This document shows, one piece after another, positions 14,678-19,705 of a DNA stretch of 19,705 nucleotides. The notes under the pieces were generated by a model. It saw only the letters and a program-made list of their open reading frames with translations, had not been told where the DNA came from and did no database searches. This DNA is from Cellvibrionaceae bacterium. GTDB taxonomy: Bacteria > Pseudomonadota > Gammaproteobacteria > Pseudomonadales > Cellvibrionaceae. Every line of letters starts with the position of its first letter. The stretch's first letter is position 1. A program made the translations under genes and the position numbers. The stretch spans positions 1-19,705 of the forward strand of contig JAGKXD010000078.1 of NCBI GenBank assembly GCA_021151525.1. The letters run 5' to 3'.

Positions 14678-15337
14678 CTAAAGCCCGGAAATGTAGTCCG
14701 TTAATAGGTGAATCTCATCATCCGTTAGTTGTTTGGCAATGCTATTCATGATGCCGCCGGTGCTATTTTTTCGCTCGCCGCTGCGCCAGTCCAGTAATTG
14801 TTTTTCAAGGTAACGCCATTCCTGCCCACCGATGACTGGAATTAATTGCTGTGGTGCATCCAGGCCTTTTCCATTTGTGCCGTGGCAAGTTGCGCAAGCA
14901 GGAATATTGCGGTCGGCATCGCCAACATTAAAAATAGTTTTGGCTTTGGTACTATCTCCACTTGCATCACCTTGCATTTTTTTCTGGCTAGCGAAGTAAG
15001 CCGCAATATCGCGGGCATCTGTGTCATCGATACTTTTTGCCATGATCAACATTAGGTCGTGCTTGCGCTCGCCACTGCGAAACTCACGTATTTGCTTAAC
15101 CATATAATCCGGATACTGGCCAGCTAACTTCGCAAACTTACCCGCTGCACCAGTAGTGGGGCCTTGGCCATTTCCATCTGGCCCATGGCACTCCTGACAG
15201 CGGTTATCTTCAGATTTAATTTTGCCTACCTGCGCGTCACCTTGCAGACTTTGCGTAGACGTTTTGTTTGTCGTTGTTGCTGCCACACAGGTATAACTCA
15301 ATAGACACAAAAGAAGTGCCGACACAACACACTTCAT
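14678..15337 (-). CDS. Diheme cytochrome c4-like protein
   Basis: The 219-residue precursor has a signal peptide ending near residue 20 and two similar cytochrome c domains, each with a CxxCH: Cys47-Cys50-His51 (CQECHGPDGNG) and Cys148-Cys151-His152 (CATCHGTNGKG). Both domains repeat the pattern W/FRSGERK followed by a methionine stretch (Met96/Met99 and Met197), giving the likely axial ligands, and a C-terminal helix ending in AAYFASQ or TDYISGL. This is the c4/c553 layout, a soluble periplasmic electron carrier usually donating to terminal oxidases. It starts 3 bp after the cytochrome c'-like gene. Confidence 0.92.
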   Translation of the reverse strand: MKCVVSALLLCLLSYTCVAATTTNKTSTQSLQGDAQVGKIKSEDNRCQECHGPDGNGQGPTTGAAGKFAKLAGQYPDYMVKQIREFRSGERKHDLMLIMAKSIDDTDARDIAAYFASQKKMQGDASGDSTKAKTIFNVGDADRNIPACATCHGTNGKGLDAPQQLIPVIGGQEWRYLEKQLLDWRSGERKNSTGGIMNSIAKQLTDDEIHLLTDYISGL

Positions 15338-15340
15338 AAG

Positions 15341-15718
15341 CTACTCTTTTTTGTAAAACGTATGGCAGGATTTGCAGGTGCGCGATAATTCTGTGGCTGT
15401 GCTTGTTGCACTATCGAAATTTTTCTCATTGACGAGCTTAATAATATCTTGCGATAAATCTTTACTCTTCTTTGAGAGGTCAACTGCATTAGCCGCATCA
15501 CCTTTCTTGATGAAATGTGCCTCAACAATGTCAAACATATTGTTGAGCTCTTTTGCATCTGTAACTGATGCATCTACGCGTTGCAATGCAATATTGGAGG
15601 ACAAACTTTTATTGGTGTCCTCAATTGTTTGCATTAAATCTTGATCTAACTCTTCCGCGCTGACACCTACAACGGTTAATAGTGTAGTGAAGCTAATCAG
15701 CATTAATAACTTGCGCAT
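15341..15718 (-). CDS. Short cytochrome c'-like protein
   Basis: The 125-residue precursor has a signal peptide (about 1-21, VGVSA-EE), leaving about 104 residues, mostly helical, with the heme motif at the C-terminus (Cys115, Cys118, His119 in CKSCHTFYKK). The C-terminal CxxCH in a helical bundle points to the cytochrome c' / c-556 group, though the mature protein is shorter than usual. It could pass electrons between the DUF1549/DUF1553 protein and the c4-like cytochrome encoded 3 bp downstream; that is inference. A hairpin separates it from the DUF1501 gene. Confidence 0.82.
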   Translation of the reverse strand: MRKLLMLISFTTLLTVVGVSAEELDQDLMQTIEDTNKSLSSNIALQRVDASVTDAKELNNMFDIVEAHFIKKGDAANAVDLSKKSKDLSQDIIKLVNEKNFDSATSTATELSRTCKSCHTFYKKE

Positions 15719-15736
15719 AAAAAACCTAAAAGATAA

Positions 15737-15770
15737 AGCGAGCCAACAGGTTTTACATCATTGGCTCGCT
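15737..15770 (-). terminator. Terminator or attenuator between DUF1501 and cytochrome genes
   Basis: AGCGAGCCAA (15737-15746) and TTGGCTCGCT (15761-15770) make a GC-rich 10-bp stem 6 bp past the DUF1501 stop. On the minus strand it is followed by TTTATCTTTTAGGTTTTTT, which also holds the next gene's ribosome site. It probably lowers read-through into the cytochrome genes or marks an RNA processing point. Confidence 0.6.
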
Positions 15771-15776
15771 GTAAAG

Positions 15777-17216
15777 TTAAGCGAGAATATCTTTAATGAC
15801 TTTTCCGTAAACAACGGTTGGGCGTTCTGAACGGCCGTTGTTCAAGAAAGTAGTCTTCAAGTGATCCAAACCTAATAATTGCAACACTGTTGCATGCAAA
15901 TCATAGGTGTCTACAGCTTTGTCTTTGTCCGCAACTTGAACACCAAGTGCATCTGTTGCACCGTAGGTGTAGCCCGCTTTTAAACCACCGCCAGCTAACC
16001 ATTGGGTATAGCCCCATGGGTTATGATCGCGACCTGTACCGCTTTCACCCCAAGGTGTTCGGCTGAATTCGGACGTCCACACCACCAAGGTAGTATCGAG
16101 CAAGCCGCGCGATTTCAAATCTTCCAACAAACCAGCAATGGGTTTATCTACTTGACGCGCTTTTACGCTGTGGTTTTTTTCCAAATCATTGTGCGCATCC
16201 CAATTGGTGATTTCAGTTTCACCATCGGGTTCGCCAGTAACAACTTGAATGAAGCGCACACCGCGTTCAACTAAACGACGCGCACGCAATAAGGTAGTGC
16301 CGTAGCTCGCGCTGGTTGCATCATTCAAACCATAAAGTTCTTTTGTTGCTTCTGTTTCTTTGGAGATATCAACAGCTTCTGGTGCAGAGGTTTGCATGCG
16401 GTCAGCCAATTCATAAGAGCGCAAGCGCGCTTTTAATTCAGTGTCTGATGGATGCTTGGCGCTGCCTACTTGGTTGAGATGTTTTAATAAATCTAACGAA
16501 CTGCGTTGCTGTACATCGGTTCTCAATTCTGGGCGCTCAAGATAAAAGATCGGCGAATTGCCTGGGCGGAAGGCAGTGCCTTGATAAACCGCAGGCAAGA
16601 AACCCGAGTTCCAGTTTACTGAGCCTGCACGCGGTTCTGATTTGCCGTTGTACAACACCACGTAAGGGGGAAGATCTGGGTTCGCAGAACCCAGTGCGTA
16701 AGAGATCCACGCACCGAGTGATGGGCGCCCTGGGTTCAAATCACCGGTATTTAATTTCAAAATTGAAATGTCGTGAGTTGCACCAATGGTCATGCTTGAT
16801 TTAATAAAAGTTAATTTATCGGCTTGTTTAGCAAGATTGGGCAACAAATCAGAAAACCATGCGCCGCTTTCGCCGTATTGTTTCCATGTACGGTTAGACG
16901 CAAACACTTTACCCACACCACCTTGGGTACTGGTTTTAATACCGTTTAAAAACGAACTTGGAACTTCTTTGCCTGCGAGTTTAATAATGTCAGGTTTGTA
17001 ATCATAGAGATCGAGTGTACTTGGCGCACCATCTTGATGGAGCCAAATTACCGATTTAATTTTTGCAGGAAAGTGTGGTGCTTTTGGTGCTAAGGGATCT
17101 ATCAATTCAGCTGCAGTTGCCGCAGAAATAGTACCTAAGCCGGGAATAAAACCTGCTAATGCTGCACCGCCTAAACCGAGGCCGGTGGTAAATAAAAAGT
17201 CGCGACGTGAAGTCAT
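15777..17216 (-). CDS. DUF1501 protein with twin-arginine signal
   Basis: The 479-residue protein begins MTSRRDFLFTTGLGLGGAAL, a Tat signal (Arg4, Arg5) followed by an AxA cleavage region near residues 32-37. The mature part has the DUF1501 marks: SVIWLHQDGAPSTLDLYDYK, VVWTSEFSRTPWGESGTGRDHNP (His398), LAGGGLKAGYTYGATDALG and DTYDLHATVLQLLGLDH near the end. As I recall, DUF1501 is grouped with the alkaline phosphatase/sulfatase superfamily, so metal-dependent hydrolysis of a sulfate or phosphate ester is possible but unproven. It lies 43 bp after the DUF1549/DUF1553 gene, its usual partner in Planctomycetes. It is the only clear Tat substrate in the window. Confidence 0.93.
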   Translation of the reverse strand: MTSRRDFLFTTGLGLGGAALAGFIPGLGTISAATAAELIDPLAPKAPHFPAKIKSVIWLHQDGAPSTLDLYDYKPDIIKLAGKEVPSSFLNGIKTSTQGGVGKVFASNRTWKQYGESGAWFSDLLPNLAKQADKLTFIKSSMTIGATHDISILKLNTGDLNPGRPSLGAWISYALGSANPDLPPYVVLYNGKSEPRAGSVNWNSGFLPAVYQGTAFRPGNSPIFYLERPELRTDVQQRSSLDLLKHLNQVGSAKHPSDTELKARLRSYELADRMQTSAPEAVDISKETEATKELYGLNDATSASYGTTLLRARRLVERGVRFIQVVTGEPDGETEITNWDAHNDLEKNHSVKARQVDKPIAGLLEDLKSRGLLDTTLVVWTSEFSRTPWGESGTGRDHNPWGYTQWLAGGGLKAGYTYGATDALGVQVADKDKAVDTYDLHATVLQLLGLDHLKTTFLNNGRSERPTVVYGKVIKDILA

Positions 17217-17259
17217 AATAGTTACTCTCTTAAATGTTTAAATTTAAATTCAAAAATGG

Positions 17260-19605
17260 TTAGAACCTATAGGCAAAATCATTAGAGTTCGCAACCGTGT
17301 GTACCAAATCGACAAATGCCGCTGCCTTAAATGGATCAAGGTGAGCTGTTTCTTTTAGGCCTGTCGGTACAGCAACTTCAAATTTGTCAGTCCATGTTTT
17401 TGCTTGAATCACTTTTGTTTCATTTTTCAAGAAAGATTTCAGCGCTGCTTTTTCATTGCTATCAGGTTTGCGCGAGAACAAAATTTGATAGAGACGAGTT
17501 AATTGCGCATCTTCATCTGAACCTGCTTCGCTAATAATTCGACCTGCCAGTGCTTGCGACCAACCAACAACAATATCGCTATTGAAGAGTGTGAGCGCTT
17601 GCAGCGGAGTAGTCGTTACGTCGCGACGGTGATGTGGGTGCGAAGGATCTGCCGGGTCAAATGATGCTGTTAATGGATACGGCAAGCTGCGACGCACAAA
17701 GGTATAAATACTGCGACGATTAAAATCGTTTGGATCTTTAGAAACTTCCCACAATGGATTGCCGGTAAAGGTGTTGTCACCAGCAATCAAATTAGACGGC
17801 ATTTGTGGGAAAACTGCGGGGCCACCAATAACAGGGTCAAGTTTTCCTGATGCATATAAAAGTGCATCGCGAATTTCTTCAGCTTCTAAACGCTTACGTG
17901 GATAGACAGCCAACAAATCATTTAATGGGTCAGCTTTAATGACATCTTCACGCTCTGCGGATGCTTGGCGGTAAACGCTAGACAACAGAATTTCGCGCTC
18001 AAGTTTTTTAGTGCTCCAACCTTGTTTTACAAAATTACCGGCGAGGTAATCGAGTAATTCTGGATGAGTTGGTTTAGGGCCTGCGCGACCTAAATCACCT
18101 GGATTGGCTGCAATGCCTTTTTCAAAGTATTGTGCCCACACACGGTTTACATAAACGCGAGCAGTTAAAGGGTTGTCACCGCTGGCAATCCAATTGGCTA
18201 AGGCAGTACGACGGCCCGTTGAGTTGGCAGTTGGTTTTATATCGAGCTTGGTGTTGGCTCCTGCCCACAATGCAGGCAAACCAGGCTCAACTGCTTCCAA
18301 TGGCTTTTCATGAATACCGGTAAAACGTATGCGTGTTTCCGGCGCTACTGTGCCTAGTTCACCAACGGCTGTGAAAGTGTTTGATCCTTTGATTGGGCGC
18401 AAGTTATCAAACTTTTTCAGTTCTTTTGTTAATTTTTCATACTCAGCCCAGCGCGGTTCGTTCGCTGGATCGTATTCCACGCCGTTTTTGTTTTCGGCAG
18501 ATAGTTTGAGGTAAGCAACAATGTCGCGCTCAGAGGCAACAGCATTAGTGCGGTAATTCACCCACTTGTCTAATGGAGTCCAATCTTTTTCTGGTTTGAA
18601 AATAGCATCGCGGCTATCCGTTAAATAACGCTCGTTGTGATACTTGCGACCTTTTTCACGCACTGTATCCAAAATAGCTTTTTGTTTTGCACGAATTTCT
18701 TTTGTTGCTGCTTGATAGGCGGCTTGTTGCTTGGTGTATTCAACATCCACCGGCAACTCAGAACCCTTAGGCAGCGGCGCTTTTTCGTTGACGATTACAT
18801 TGGCAAAAAACGCTTGCAGTTGGAAATATTCTTTTTGGCTTACTTTATCAATTTTGTGGTTGTGGCATCTCGCGCAACCAATGGTAGAGCCAAGCAAAGA
18901 TTCGCCCACCAGATCGGTCATGTCGGTTTCAATTTGGTATTTACGTTGAACCAAATCACGCGAGTTATAATTGTCAGGGTAACCCGCTAAGTAGCCGGTT
19001 GCGATTTTTGCTTCCAGAGAATCTGGCCACAACTCATCACCCGCAATTTGCTCTTTGATAAATTGATCAAAAGGTTTGTCGTTGTTAAAGGCTGCAATCA
19101 CATAATCACGATAGCGCCAGTTGTTGCTACGCGTCTGATCGTTTTGGAAGCCGGCGCTATCGGCGTAACGAGCCAAGTCCAACCAGCGACGTGCTTGGCG
19201 TTCGCCAAAATGTGGGGAAGCCAGAAGGCGATCCACCAATTTCTCATAAGCATCGGGAGATTTATCTTTCTCAAAGGCGGCAACTTCTTCCGGTGTAGGT
19301 AGCAAGCCCCATGCATCCAAGGTTGCGCGGCGAATGTAAGTACCGCGATCGGCTGCTGGCGAAGGTTTTAAATTTTTTTCTTCCAGCTTGGCAAGAATAA
19401 ATGCATCAATCGGCGTATTTACCCACGCCTTTTGTTTCACCTCTGGAGCAGATACTTGCTGAACAGGTTTATACGCCCAGTTGTTAGGAACGCTGGACGC
19501 GGTTGTCTTTTTTGCTGAGTCTGCCGGAGTTTCATTTTCTGCCGCGTGGCTTACGCCGCTCGCTAAACTTAAAACCACCGCCAAATATAATATTTTCTTT
19601 TTCAT
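17260..19605 (-). CDS. DUF1549/DUF1553 (PSCyt2/PSD1) heme-motif protein
   Basis: The 781-residue precursor has a Sec signal peptide (MKKKILYLAVVLSLASGVSHA). DUF1549 (about 62-270) contains RRATLDAWGLLPTPEEV, ASPHFGERQARRWLDLARYA and one heme-attachment motif GCARCHNHK (Cys244, Cys247, His248). A charged, partly helical middle follows. DUF1553 (about 495-770) contains NPLTARVYVNRVWAQYFEKG, GDLGRAGPKPTHPELLDYLA and LLSSVYRQAS, and ends NSNDFAYRF. The separate N-terminal PSCyt1 cytochrome domain common in planctomycete relatives is absent. I chose ATG 19605, with GGAG about 9 nt upstream and a proper signal peptide, over an upstream in-frame start at 19680. It is the first gene of the leftward block. 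The function of the family is not established. Confidence 0.93.
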   Translation of the reverse strand: MKKKILYLAVVLSLASGVSHAAENETPADSAKKTTASSVPNNWAYKPVQQVSAPEVKQKAWVNTPIDAFILAKLEEKNLKPSPAADRGTYIRRATLDAWGLLPTPEEVAAFEKDKSPDAYEKLVDRLLASPHFGERQARRWLDLARYADSAGFQNDQTRSNNWRYRDYVIAAFNNDKPFDQFIKEQIAGDELWPDSLEAKIATGYLAGYPDNYNSRDLVQRKYQIETDMTDLVGESLLGSTIGCARCHNHKIDKVSQKEYFQLQAFFANVIVNEKAPLPKGSELPVDVEYTKQQAAYQAATKEIRAKQKAILDTVREKGRKYHNERYLTDSRDAIFKPEKDWTPLDKWVNYRTNAVASERDIVAYLKLSAENKNGVEYDPANEPRWAEYEKLTKELKKFDNLRPIKGSNTFTAVGELGTVAPETRIRFTGIHEKPLEAVEPGLPALWAGANTKLDIKPTANSTGRRTALANWIASGDNPLTARVYVNRVWAQYFEKGIAANPGDLGRAGPKPTHPELLDYLAGNFVKQGWSTKKLEREILLSSVYRQASAEREDVIKADPLNDLLAVYPRKRLEAEEIRDALLYASGKLDPVIGGPAVFPQMPSNLIAGDNTFTGNPLWEVSKDPNDFNRRSIYTFVRRSLPYPLTASFDPADPSHPHHRRDVTTTPLQALTLFNSDIVVGWSQALAGRIISEAGSDEDAQLTRLYQILFSRKPDSNEKAALKSFLKNETKVIQAKTWTDKFEVAVPTGLKETAHLDPFKAAAFVDLVHTVANSNDFAYRF

Positions 19606-19626
19606 TAACCCACTCCTGAATGCTGT

Positions 19627-19651
19627 CGATATTTTGTAAAAACTAATATCG
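19627..19651. promoter_or_regulatory. Inverted repeat upstream of the DUF1549/DUF1553 gene
   Basis: CGATATT (19627-19633) and AATATCG (19645-19651) are perfect 7-bp arms with an 11-bp spacer, 22-46 bp before the start codon. It is a candidate operator for the block. No convincing promoter pair was found in the 100 bp left of the window end. Confidence 0.3.
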
Positions 19652-19705
19652 GATACTGACCACGCCGGAACCTGAAACACCGTTTCTACTTAATAAGAAA
19701 AATAA

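Noticed and set aside
18637..18990. 117-codon plus-strand frame opposite the DUF1549/DUF1553 gene
   Set aside because: Cys/Phe-rich translation typical of an antisense frame; the other strand has conserved domain motifs throughout.

Overview
The window reads as a chromosomal segment of a Gram-negative, polysaccharide-degrading proteobacterium, most likely a Cellvibrio-like gammaproteobacterium. This is an inference. It rests on a TonB/ExbB/ExbD set, an RND adaptor, TatA/TatB of proteobacterial type, a DegP/MucD-type protease, c-type cytochromes, AT-rich intergenic regions and a pectin-type GH105 lipoprotein. I saw no tRNA, rRNA, CRISPR array, insertion sequence or phage gene.

Left part (1-6205): an RND efflux adaptor ends an operon that enters from the left. 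It converges on a secreted SnoaL/NTF2-like (DUF8021-type) protein, with a perfect 15-bp inverted repeat between them. That gene is divergent from an HxlR-family regulator, and the shared promoter region carries two GGTAAGTA repeats. Next comes a leftward tonB-exbB-exbD operon. Its 460-bp upstream region holds a sigma-54-like promoter element and several dyads. A cytochrome c'-like gene with a strong terminator follows.

Middle part (6206-10046): a gene-free stretch of about 600 bp carries two nearly identical palindromes 137 bp apart. It precedes a rightward pair, a DUF4861-GH105 lipoprotein (unsaturated uronyl hydrolase) and an Ldh2-type NAD(P)-dependent oxidoreductase. The pair looks like part of pectin or rhamnogalacturonan oligosaccharide use. 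A bidirectional terminator closes it.

Right part (10096-19605): nine genes, all leftward, almost all for the cell envelope. In order of transcription they are: a DUF1549/DUF1553 ('planctomycete cytochrome'/PSD1) protein; a DUF1501 protein with a twin-arginine signal; a short cytochrome c'-like protein; a diheme c4-like cytochrome; a secreted peroxiredoxin; a DegP/MucD-type protease; TatA; TatB; and an exported MBL-fold hydrolase. TatC is absent from the window. The best candidate for an undescribed system is this block: a periplasmic heme and alkaline-phosphatase-superfamily pair typical of Planctomycetes, next to its own electron carriers, peroxide defence, quality-control protease and Tat components that could export its one visible Tat substrate. 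Joint function is inferred from co-orientation and compartment; the sequence alone does not prove it.
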